Source of the DNA: SZAS-103 sp036496805
GTDB taxonomy: Bacteria > Pseudomonadota > Gammaproteobacteria > Xanthomonadales > Xanthomonadaceae
Direction of reading: 5' to 3'
Length of the DNA: 64,000 bases
Assembly: GCA_036496805.1 (NCBI GenBank)
Contig: DASXKN010000009.1
Coordinates: forward strand, 186,001 to 250,000
The position numbers and the translations under genes are program-made. Positions 18,421 through 26,511 of this stretch are shown in pieces (position 1 is the stretch's first letter; every line of letters begins with the position of its first letter). The notes under the pieces were generated by a model. That model was not told the origin of the DNA. It was given only the letters and a program-made list of their open reading frames with translations, and searched no databases.

Positions 18421-19542
18421 TCACGCGACGGCTTCGGATTCGGCTACCAGCACGTCGGCATGGACCGTCGTGGCGCAGGCGCCGCCCGCGGGGTGCGTGT
18501 CCCGCGACGGTTCCATTTCGTTCGCAACCGGCCCCTCGACATGGCTCGGGACAGGCCTCTCGTCAGCGCTCGGGACAGGCATTGGCCGCAGGCCGAGGCG
18601 CGCGAACAGGCGCTGGTCGTGTTCGATGTCCGGGTTGCCGGTGGTGAGCAGCTTCTCGCCGTAGAAGATCGAGTTCGCGCCGGCGAGGAAGCACAGCGCC
18701 TGGAGTTCGTCGTTCATCGTCTCGCGGCCGGCCGACAGCCGCACCATCGAATGCGGCATCAGGATGCGCGCGACCGCGATCGTGCGCACGAACTCGAAAG
18801 GATCGAGCTCGGCGGTCTCCGCCAGCGGCGTGCCGGCGACGCGGACGAGGCGGTTGATCGGCACCGAATCCGGGTGCGCCGGCAGGCTCGCCAGCGCGTG
18901 CAGCAGGCCGGCGCGCTGGTCGCGCGATTCGCCCATGCCGACGATGCCGCCGCAGCAGGTCTTCATGCCGGCGGCGCGGACGTGCTCGAGGGTGTCGAGG
19001 CGGTCCTGGAACTCGCGGGTGTGGATGATCTCGCCGTAGAACTCCGGCGCGGTATCGATGTTGTGGTTGTAGTAGTCGAGCCCGGCATCCTTGAGGGTGC
19101 AGGCCTGTTCGCCGGTCAGCATGCCCAGGGTCGCGCAGGTTTCCAGCCCGAGCGCCTTCACGGCCGCGACCATCTCCGCCACTTTCTCGACGTCGCGATC
19201 CTTCGGCGAGCGCCAGGCGGCGCCCATGCAGAAACGGCTGGCGCCGGCGTCCTTCGCGGCGCGCGCTTTCTCCAGCACCGCGTCGGTCGTCATCAGCTTG
19301 TGCGCCTTGACGCCGGTCGCGTAACGCGCGGCCTGCGGGCAGTAGGCGCAGTCCTCCGGGCAGCCGCCGGTCTTCACCGACAGCAGGGTGGAGACCTGCA
19401 CCTGCGCAGGATCGAAGTGCCCGCGGTGCACGGCGGCGGCGCGGAAGACCAGCTCGGTGAAGGGCAGGTCGAACAGGGCCCGCACCTCTTCGCGCGAAGC
19501 GGTGGCCGGTTTCTGCGCGGTGGCGTGGCTCACGACAGGCAT
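18421..19542 (-). CDS. bioB: Biotin synthase BioB
   Basis: A 373-residue radical SAM enzyme that inserts sulfur into dethiobiotin. The cluster motif CPEDCAYC gives Cys 61, 65 and 68. The second-cluster region (FCMGAAWRSP, ETCATLGMLT, YYNHNIDTAPEFYG, KTCCGGIVGMGE) is intact. The C-terminal 40 or so residues beyond RLGLRPMPV are an extension containing RPVPSHVEGPVANEMEPSRD, which looks like translated dispersed-repeat DNA. The ATG at 19542 lacks a strong ribosome-binding site. It is the first gene of the biotin operon; bioF follows after 160 bp. comF starts divergently 42 bp away. Confidence 0.95.
   Translation of the reverse strand: MPVVSHATAQKPATASREEVRALFDLPFTELVFRAAAVHRGHFDPAQVQVSTLLSVKTGGCPEDCAYCPQAARYATGVKAHKLMTTDAVLEKARAAKDAGASRFCMGAAWRSPKDRDVEKVAEMVAAVKALGLETCATLGMLTGEQACTLKDAGLDYYNHNIDTAPEFYGEIIHTREFQDRLDTLEHVRAAGMKTCCGGIVGMGESRDQRAGLLHALASLPAHPDSVPINRLVRVAGTPLAETAELDPFEFVRTIAVARILMPHSMVRLSAGRETMNDELQALCFLAGANSIFYGEKLLTTGNPDIEHDQRLFARLGLRPMPVPSADERPVPSHVEGPVANEMEPSRDTHPAGGACATTVHADVLVAESEAVA
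18500..18590. repeat. Dispersed-repeat-like sequence in bioB 3' end
   Basis: The region contains GCTCGGGACAGGC twice (around 18546 and 18569) and encodes the extra C-terminal tail of BioB. Its reading on the minus strand gives PVPSHVEGPVANE, similar in style to the repeat-derived tail of BioH in the same operon. The exact ends of the element are not clear. Confidence 0.5.
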
Positions 19543-19584
19543 GACGGACTCGCAAGGAAGCTGGCTGAATGCGAAAGTCTGGGA

Positions 19585-20334
19585 ATGCCACTGCCTCCTG
19601 TCAACCAGAACGACGCACCGCGAGTTGACGGCTGGCTTGCGAGGCTGGGCCATGTCCTGCTTCCGCCGCGCTGCCTCGTCTGCGGCGAGGCCGGCAGCGC
19701 AGGCCACGACCTGTGCGCCGCATGCCGGGACGCCCTGCCGTGGAACCATGCCTGTTGCGAACGCTGTGGTCTGCCGATGCCCGAGCGCGTCGCGACCTGC
19801 GGCCGCTGCCTGCGCAAGCCGCCGCCAATCGATCGCGTGCACGCGGCCTTCCGCTACGGCTTTCCGGTGGACCGCCTGCTGCCGCGCTTCAAGTTCCACC
19901 ACGACCTGGCCGCGGGACGCGAGCTGGCCGAGGCGATGCGCGCGATGCTCGCCGGCGATCTCGCCGATGCGGCCGCACGCCCCGGGGCCCTGATTCCGGT
20001 GCCCCTGCATCCCGCGCGCTTGCGCGAGCGCGGCTACAACCAGGCGCTGGAAGTGGCGCGCCCGCTTGCAAAGGCGTTCTCGATCCCGCTGCAGCACGAA
20101 GCCCTGCAGCGCATCCGCCACATCCCGCCGCAGAGCGGCCTGGGCGCGCTCGCGCGCCGGCGCAATCCGCGCGGTGCGTTCGCGGTCAGCATCGAATCCT
20201 TGCCAGCGCATGTCGCGCTGGTGGACGACGTGATGACCACCGGCGCGACCCTGCACGAGTGCGCGCGCGTACTCAAGCGCGCCGGCGTGCAGCGCGTGGA
20301 TGCCTGGGTCGCGGCACGGGTGCCGCTGCGCTAA
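19585..20334 (+). CDS. comF: ComF family protein (amidophosphoribosyltransferase-like)
   Basis: A 249-residue protein with an N-terminal zinc-ribbon-like region (CLVCGEAG...CAAC and CERCGLP...CGRC) and a C-terminal phosphoribosyltransferase domain. The PRPP-binding motif is VALVDDVMTTGATLHE near residues 207-222. Family members (ComF, GntX) take part in DNA uptake or use of DNA as nutrient. The ATG at 19585 is chosen because the long upstream open frame overlaps bioB antisense. The bioB/comF divergent arrangement is common in proteobacteria. Confidence 0.9.
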   Translation: MPLPPVNQNDAPRVDGWLARLGHVLLPPRCLVCGEAGSAGHDLCAACRDALPWNHACCERCGLPMPERVATCGRCLRKPPPIDRVHAAFRYGFPVDRLLPRFKFHHDLAAGRELAEAMRAMLAGDLADAAARPGALIPVPLHPARLRERGYNQALEVARPLAKAFSIPLQHEALQRIRHIPPQSGLGALARRRNPRGAFAVSIESLPAHVALVDDVMTTGATLHECARVLKRAGVQRVDAWVAARVPLR

Positions 20335-20340
20335 TGGCCG

Positions 20341-21414
20341 CTAGGGCTTCTGCTCGGGCACGTCGTCCAGCGGCTCGACCGGCTTGCCATTCACCGTCTG
20401 CTTCCAGTCGGGCGGTGGCGTGAGGGCCATGCCGAAGATCGTCAGGTCATAGTGGATGGCAGGCATCTCGCTGTCGTTGGACTGGATCAGGTTCATGTAG
20501 TTCTGCCGCGCGACCGGGTCGGCTGCGATCGCGGCCGCGAACTTTCCGGCCTGTTCGGCCTGCCAGGTCACGGTGCGCACGCGCTCGACGTCGGCCGGCG
20601 TGCCCGTGTGCGAGGCGCGCAGCACGGCGACGCCGAAGCTCCGCCCGACCAGGGTCTGCGAGCGTCCCATCATCACCCGCGCGATCCGGCCGCAATCCTG
20701 GAAGCGCTTGGCGCCGGCGTTCGGATGCTTAGCCCGGCTGCAGGCATCGACGAGCGATGCCGCCGACGGGATCGCGGTTTCCACGGCCTCGTCGAAGGCC
20801 AGCTCGAGGACGTGGCCGCCCTCGGCGGTCACATTGGCGCCGTCCGGCTTCGGCGGCGGAAAGCGCTGGAGGACATCGCGCCAGGCCGCGATCGCCTCTC
20901 CGATGTGTTCGTTGTAGCGACTGCTCTGGGCCAGGCGCGCGATCGCCGCGTCGGTGACGCGGGGATTGCCTGCGCGCCAGGCACGATCGACGGCCGGCAG
21001 CCAGGCGATGCCGTTGTCGGGTTCCAGCCGGCTCAGCGCGGACGGATTGCCGCAGGCCATCTTCGCCTTGCAGTGCCCATCGAGCGCGACGTCCGCCCAC
21101 AGGCCCTGCACCATGCGATCGTCCGGCGCGGCGTGCGCGGCTTTCTGCAGGATCGCCAGGCGCTCGCGCAGGTTCGCGCCGCTGGCCGGACGGGTGTCGA
21201 GCAATTGCGCAGACAGCGCCCAGTCGCGCGGCGAATCGCTCTTCTGCAACTGCCGGGCGAGGTCGTGCCGGTAGTCGAGCGGATCCTGCGCCGGCTTGTC
21301 CGCGGCTAACGCGGACGCGCAACCGACAACACCCGCGAGTGCGACATGCAACATGCGCCGGGTCGTCGCATGGCGACGGACGCCAAGGTGCCGGTTGTCT
21401 CTTGTGGATTCCAT
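20341..21414 (-). CDS. Exported protein of unknown function
   Basis: I do not recognise this 357-residue protein. The ATG at 21414 has a good AGGA site and begins a signal peptide: basic MESTRDNRHLGVRRHATTRR, then a hydrophobic MLHVALAGVVGCASALAA ending with a signal peptidase site near AlaAlaAsp. The mature part is helical in character, rich in Ala, Arg and Asp, with several Cys (GHCKAKMACGN, DACSRAK, FQDCGRI) that could form disulfides in the periplasm. It follows ubiA by 35 bp on the same strand and may be co-transcribed. Confidence 0.7.
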   Translation of the reverse strand: MESTRDNRHLGVRRHATTRRMLHVALAGVVGCASALAADKPAQDPLDYRHDLARQLQKSDSPRDWALSAQLLDTRPASGANLRERLAILQKAAHAAPDDRMVQGLWADVALDGHCKAKMACGNPSALSRLEPDNGIAWLPAVDRAWRAGNPRVTDAAIARLAQSSRYNEHIGEAIAAWRDVLQRFPPPKPDGANVTAEGGHVLELAFDEAVETAIPSAASLVDACSRAKHPNAGAKRFQDCGRIARVMMGRSQTLVGRSFGVAVLRASHTGTPADVERVRTVTWQAEQAGKFAAAIAADPVARQNYMNLIQSNDSEMPAIHYDLTIFGMALTPPPDWKQTVNGKPVEPLDDVPEQKP

Positions 21415-21449
21415 AGGTCCTGCTCCCCGTTCCTGTTCGAGCTCCTGCC

Positions 21450-22388
21450 TCAACGCATCGCCACCCCGAGCACGACGCCTGTGAACACTGTAGCGCCGAC
21501 CCAGTTGTTGTGCAGGAAGGCCTTGAAACATCCCTCGCGATCGCGCCGCCGCGCGAGCCTGAACTCGACCATGACCAGCGCCGCGGCGATCGCCAGCCCC
21601 GCGAAGTACGCCGGGGCCAGCTTCGCCTGCAGGCCGACCAGCAGCAACGTCGCGAGGAACAAGGCGTAGAGCACGCCCTGGGCGATCAGGTCGGCGTCGC
21701 CGAACAGGATCGCGGTGGATTTCGCGCCCGCGCGCAGGTCGTCCTCGCGGTCGACCATCGCATACCATGTGTCGTAGGCGGTTGCCCAGACGACGTTGGC
21801 GAGGAACAGCAGCCACGCTACCGCCGGCACCGCATCCCGGGTCGCCGCGAACGCCATCGGTATGCCCCAGCCGAAGGCCAGGCCGAGGTAGACCTGCGGC
21901 AGGTAGGTGTAGCGCTTGAGGTAGGGATAGCTGGCGGCGAGCAGGACGCCGACCACGCTCAGCTCCACCGTCAGCCGGTTGGTGAGCAGGACGATGGCGA
22001 AGGCGATCAGCATGAGCACCGCGAACACCGCCAGCGCTTCGCGGCCACTCACCGCGCCGGTCGCCAGCGGGCGCGCCTTCGTGCGCTCGACCTGGGGGTC
22101 GAGCCAGCGGTCGGCGTAGTCGTTGATCACGCAGCCGGCCGAGCGCGTGAGCCAGACGCCGGCGCTGAAGATCGCCCACAGCTTCAGCGTCGGGAAGCCA
22201 TCGGCCGCCAGCCACAGCGCCCACCAGGTCGGCCAGAGCAGCAGCAGGATGCCGATCGGGCGGTGGCCGCGGATCAGCAGCCAGTACTGGCGCAGGCGAT
22301 CGCCCACGCCGCCTTTCCCGGGCCGGGAATCCGCGGGCAGATGCGATGGCGCCGTTTCCGGCTTGATCGGTGCGTCGCGTTCGGACAT
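21450..22388 (-). CDS. ubiA: 4-hydroxybenzoate octaprenyltransferase UbiA
   Basis: A 312-residue integral membrane prenyltransferase that attaches the polyprenyl tail to 4-hydroxybenzoate in ubiquinone synthesis. The two Mg-diphosphate binding motifs are NDYADRWLD (Asn 89 onwards) and DREDD in AMVDREDDLRAG. About eight hydrophobic spans follow the usual UbiA pattern. The first 30 residues are hydrophilic and longer than in E. coli. No chorismate lyase gene (ubiC) is next to it here. Confidence 0.94.
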   Translation of the reverse strand: MSERDAPIKPETAPSHLPADSRPGKGGVGDRLRQYWLLIRGHRPIGILLLLWPTWWALWLAADGFPTLKLWAIFSAGVWLTRSAGCVINDYADRWLDPQVERTKARPLATGAVSGREALAVFAVLMLIAFAIVLLTNRLTVELSVVGVLLAASYPYLKRYTYLPQVYLGLAFGWGIPMAFAATRDAVPAVAWLLFLANVVWATAYDTWYAMVDREDDLRAGAKSTAILFGDADLIAQGVLYALFLATLLLVGLQAKLAPAYFAGLAIAAALVMVEFRLARRRDREGCFKAFLHNNWVGATVFTGVVLGVAMR

Positions 22389-22490
22389 GCGCCCAGCCTA
22401 GCAAAGCCGGGCGTTCAGCCGAACCTCATCGGCAGCGCGCCAAGGTGACCCCGCTATCCCGGCACTGTTCCCCGGCAGGAGGCCACGGAC

Positions 22491-22946
22491 ATGAGCGCGC
22501 CCTCGCACCACTGGAGCTTCTTCAAGCACTCCGACCATTCCTTCGGACTGTTCTATCCCCGCCACTACATCCTGATCGGCCTCGACAACGAAGGACGCGC
22601 GCAGGAAGTCGAGCAGATCTTCCTGGCCGCGGGATTCGCATCCGACGACGTGGCTTGCGCCAGCGGCAGTTTCGTCACCGGCAAGCTCGAATCGACCAGG
22701 GATCCCGGCCTGATCGAGCGCATCAAGATCGGCATCGCCCACATCGCCGGCACCGAGCAGGGCTACATCGACGACGACCTCAAGCTCGCCCGCCGCGGCG
22801 GCGCGTTCGTCTTCGTCCATGCCCCGGACGAAGCGACCGCCACCAGGGCCGCCGCGATCATCAAGCGCATCCACCCGATGTACGCCCGCCACTACCGCGA
22901 ACTGGCGATCGACCGGATCGTGTACCCGAACCAGTCGACGCTGTAA
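22491..22946 (+). CDS. Small soluble protein, unknown function
   Basis: A 151-residue protein starting MSAPSHHWSFFKHSDHSFG, with an excellent AGGAGG ribosome-binding site eight bases before the ATG. The sequence predicts an alpha/beta fold: HYILIGLDN, then AQEVEQIFLAAGF, then GGAFVFVHAPDEATATRAAAIIKRI. That pattern resembles proteins with two ferredoxin-like halves that sense or bind small molecules, but I cannot name a family. There is no signal or membrane span. It is divergent from ubiA by 102 bp. Confidence 0.7.
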   Translation: MSAPSHHWSFFKHSDHSFGLFYPRHYILIGLDNEGRAQEVEQIFLAAGFASDDVACASGSFVTGKLESTRDPGLIERIKIGIAHIAGTEQGYIDDDLKLARRGGAFVFVHAPDEATATRAAAIIKRIHPMYARHYRELAIDRIVYPNQSTL

Positions 22947-23034
22947 CCGGTTCGCGGCGGTTGCCCGTGCTTTCCGTATCGCCGATTGAGACGCGCACCG
23001 GTTAGCCTTGCACCTTCCTGGCGGTGGAGCTGGC

Positions 23035-26000
23035 GTGGTGGATCAGGCGAGCGACATCCCGGATCGCGGCATCTGGCTGTTCCGCGCGAGCCGGCTCGAA
23101 GCCCTGCTCGACCCGCTGCTGGCGCTGCTGGATGCGTGTCCGCCCGCCGCCGTGCTCACGCCGCAGACGGTGATCGTCGGCGATCCGGGCATGCGCCAGT
23201 GGCTGCTCGGCGCGCTGGCGCGCAAGCGCGGGACGGCGGGCATCGTCGCCAACCTCGACGTGGCGCTGCCGGGTGCGTGGCTCGACGGCCTCGCGCAGGC
23301 GGTGCTCGGCGAGCAGGCGGTCGCGGCGCGACCCTACCGCCGCGAGTGGCTGCGCTGGCGCGTCCACGATGCACTGGCCAGCCTGGACGACGCACGCCTG
23401 CAGGCCGGCCTGCGCGGTCCGGACGCGGCGCGCCGGCGTTTCGGGCTCGCCGACCGGCTCGCGCGGATCCTGATCCAGTACCTCGTCTATCGCCCCGACT
23501 GGCTCGAAAGCTGGGCCGCGGGCCGCAGCGTGCGCGAGCTCGCGAGCGACGAAGCCTGGCTACTCGCGCCGGTCTGGCGTGCGGTGCGTGCGGCGATCGA
23601 TGCACCCCACCGCGGCGAGCGGATCGATCGCCTGATCGCGCGACTCGAGCGCGGCCGCGTCGATGGCGACGACACGCCGCTGCACGTGTTCGGCATCAGC
23701 CACCTCGCGCCGGCGGACCTGCGGGTGCTGCAGGCGCTCGCGCGCCACCGCCTCGTGGTGGCGCACGTACCCGATCCCTGCCACGCGTGCTGGTCGGGCA
23801 TGACGTCCGGGTACGCGCTCCTGCGCGACCTTGCGAAGACCAGGCCCGACGACCAGCGCACGGAAGAGGCCTTCCTGCAATCCAACCATCCGTTGCTCGG
23901 CGGCTTCGGGCGGATCGGCCAGCACTTCCTGTTGCTGCTCGAAGACGGCGAGGTCGCGGTCGACGAACGCCACTACCTGGATCGCGAGGAAGCGAAGACC
24001 GCTCCGCTCAACCTGCTGCAATGGCTGCAGGAGGGCATCCGCCGGGCATCGCCCGGCCTGCCGCCGCCGGCGCGCATCGAACCCGACCCGCGCAAGGACC
24101 GCTCCCTGCGCGTCCATGCCTGCCACACGCGCCTGCGCGAACTCGAGGTGCTGCGCGACGCGCTGCTGATGGAACTGCGCGACAACGCCGACCTCAAGCC
24201 ATCCGACATCCTCGTGATGGCCCCGGACATCCGCGCCTACGCGCCGCTGTTGCCGGCGGTGTTCGGCGCGCCCGGCCGTCGCCATGGCCCGCTCCCCTGG
24301 CACCTCGCCGACGTACCGGTCGCCCTCGCACACCCGTTGTTCGACGCTTTCGCGCGCCTGCTCGACCTCCCCTCCTCGCGCCTGACCGCGCCCGAGATCG
24401 CCGACCTGGTCGCCATGCCACCGATCGCCGCGCGGCTCGGGCTCGGCGAAGGCGACGTCGCCACCCTCGTCGGCTGGTTGCGCGAGGCGCGCGTCGCCTG
24501 GGGTCTCGATGCGTCCTTCCGCGAGCGCTTCGGCGTGCCCGCGATCGCGGCGCAGACCCTCGGCTGGGGCATCGACCGCTTGCTCGCGGGCTACGCGATG
24601 GGCGAGGGCGACGAGGCGACCCAGGTCGTCGGCTTGCCCGACGACGAGGCGATCGTCCCGCTGCCGGGCATCGCCGGCGCGCAAGCCGCGCTCGCTGGTG
24701 CGCTCGATGTCCTGCTGGTCGAACTCGCGTCGTGGTGCGAAGCCGCGCAGGCCACGCGCAGGGCCGGCGAATGGGCCGACTGGCTCGACGCGCGCTGCGA
24801 TGCGTTGCTGCGCGTGGATCCCGACGACATCGCCGCACGCGATGTCGAACGCGCCCTGCGCGCGACGATCCGCCGCATCGCGAGCGAACCCGAAGCCTGC
24901 GGCCTCGACCCGCCGCTCGCTTTCGCGGTGGTGCGCGACCTGCTGCTGGCCGCGCTTGCCGAAGTCCCGGCGCGCCAGGTCTTCCTCTCGGGCGCGGTCA
25001 CCTTCTGCGGCATGGTCGCGCAGCGCGCAATCCCTTTCCGCGTCGTGGCCGTGCTTGGCCTGGACGCCGGCGCGCTGCCGCGCGCGGTCGACGACGCCGG
25101 CCTCGACCCGATGCGCGACCATCGCCGGATCGGCGACCGCGACGTCCGCAACGACGATCGCTGGCTGTTCCTGCAGACCCTCATGTCGGCGCGCGACGCG
25201 CTCCACCTGAGTTACGTCGGCGAAGGCGTGCGCGACGGCAGGCCGCGCAATCCCGCCGCGCCACTCGCCGAGCTGATCGCGCTGCTCGATCCGGATCCAA
25301 AAGCCCTGCCCGATGTCGACGACGACAGCGAAGACAATCGCCTGAAGGCGATCGCGCGCCGGCCGTGGTTCGTGCGCCATCCGCTCCAGCCCTTCGATGC
25401 GCGCTATTTCGACGGCAAGGATCCGGCGCTGTTCTCGTTCAGCCCCGACTTCGCCGCGCTCGATCCGGATGCGGAGCCTGTTGCAGCATCACCGCAGGAT
25501 GCGGCGCCGCGTGCTGCCGGCGCGCTCGGCCACGGGATCGTCGGAGAGGTGTCGCTGCGCGAGCTGATCGCATGGTTTCGCGATCCGGCGAAGCACTACC
25601 TCATGCAGCGCGTTCGACTGCGCCTCGATGCGCTCGACGACGACCGCCTGCGCGAAAGCGAATCGCTCGACGCCGGCGTCGACCCGCTCGACCGTGTCGC
25701 GCGTCGCGTCTTCCTGCAGGCGCTCGCGGACCCGCAACGCGTGCTGCCCGAGGAGCCGCCGCCGTGGCTCGCGCTGACCGGCGCCCTGCCGCCCGGCAGG
25801 CCCGGCGCGGTCGCGTGGAAGGACGAACTGAAAAAAGTGAATGCACTGCTGCAGGCTCACGCGCAGCACCCGTTGTTCGCCGCGGGCGTCCCCGCGCGCG
25901 AACGCGTCGCGATCGACGTGTCGATCGATGATGCGCGTGTGCGCGGCGAGGCGGGGCGCGTGCACGTCACGGGCGCGACGCGCTGGGTCTTCGACGCGTA

Positions 26001-26511
26001 TCCCGGCAAGAAGGAGGACGCGCTCGACCTCGGTCTGCGCGCCGGACTGTTCCTCGAATGGGCCCTGCTGCGGCTGTCCGATCCCGACGGCAGCCAAGCC
26101 GTGCGCATGCTGGCCGCCTGTGCGAAGGGCAACGGTTGGCAGGACGCGATCAATGCCTGGGACGAGGATTACCTGCACGACGCACCGGCGCGCGCGGCGA
26201 AGCGCGCCGGGCTCGAAGCGCGCGTGCTCGCGTTGCTGCGACGCTGGTCGGAGGCACAGGAGCGCCCGCCCGCGTACTACCCGAAGACGAGCCTGGTTGC
26301 GGTCGAAGATCCCGACGAGATCGAGGCGGAGTGGATCGGATCAAGCTACCGCCGGGGCGAGCGCGACTACGCGCCCGGCTATGCGCACTTGCTCGCAGGC
26401 GAGACGCATTTCGCGCCGGGCGATCCCGAACGCGCATCGCTGATCGAGTTCGCCATGGCCCTGAAGAAAGAAATCGACCTGCGCCCAGCCGAAGAGGGAG
26501 CCGCGACATGA
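23035..26511 (+). CDS. recC: Exonuclease V gamma subunit RecC
   Basis: A 1158-residue RecC, the Chi-recognising subunit of RecBCD, which has a helicase-like fold without ATPase motifs. The N-terminal FRASRLEALLDPLLALLD, the segment LPWHLADVPVALAHPLFDAF and the late FLSGAVTFCGMVAQRAIPFRVVAVLGLDAGALPR fit the family. The start is a GTG at 23035 with GGAG seven bases upstream; a TTG 27 bp earlier is also in frame. The stop overlaps the recB ATG, so recC-recB-recD is translationally coupled. The length is close to E. coli RecC (1122). Confidence 0.95.
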   Translation: MVDQASDIPDRGIWLFRASRLEALLDPLLALLDACPPAAVLTPQTVIVGDPGMRQWLLGALARKRGTAGIVANLDVALPGAWLDGLAQAVLGEQAVAARPYRREWLRWRVHDALASLDDARLQAGLRGPDAARRRFGLADRLARILIQYLVYRPDWLESWAAGRSVRELASDEAWLLAPVWRAVRAAIDAPHRGERIDRLIARLERGRVDGDDTPLHVFGISHLAPADLRVLQALARHRLVVAHVPDPCHACWSGMTSGYALLRDLAKTRPDDQRTEEAFLQSNHPLLGGFGRIGQHFLLLLEDGEVAVDERHYLDREEAKTAPLNLLQWLQEGIRRASPGLPPPARIEPDPRKDRSLRVHACHTRLRELEVLRDALLMELRDNADLKPSDILVMAPDIRAYAPLLPAVFGAPGRRHGPLPWHLADVPVALAHPLFDAFARLLDLPSSRLTAPEIADLVAMPPIAARLGLGEGDVATLVGWLREARVAWGLDASFRERFGVPAIAAQTLGWGIDRLLAGYAMGEGDEATQVVGLPDDEAIVPLPGIAGAQAALAGALDVLLVELASWCEAAQATRRAGEWADWLDARCDALLRVDPDDIAARDVERALRATIRRIASEPEACGLDPPLAFAVVRDLLLAALAEVPARQVFLSGAVTFCGMVAQRAIPFRVVAVLGLDAGALPRAVDDAGLDPMRDHRRIGDRDVRNDDRWLFLQTLMSARDALHLSYVGEGVRDGRPRNPAAPLAELIALLDPDPKALPDVDDDSEDNRLKAIARRPWFVRHPLQPFDARYFDGKDPALFSFSPDFAALDPDAEPVAASPQDAAPRAAGALGHGIVGEVSLRELIAWFRDPAKHYLMQRVRLRLDALDDDRLRESESLDAGVDPLDRVARRVFLQALADPQRVLPEEPPPWLALTGALPPGRPGAVAWKDELKKVNALLQAHAQHPLFAAGVPARERVAIDVSIDDARVRGEAGRVHVTGATRWVFDAYPGKKEDALDLGLRAGLFLEWALLRLSDPDGSQAVRMLAACAKGNGWQDAINAWDEDYLHDAPARAAKRAGLEARVLALLRRWSEAQERPPAYYPKTSLVAVEDPDEIEAEWIGSSYRRGERDYAPGYAHLLAGETHFAPGDPERASLIEFAMALKKEIDLRPAEEGAAT

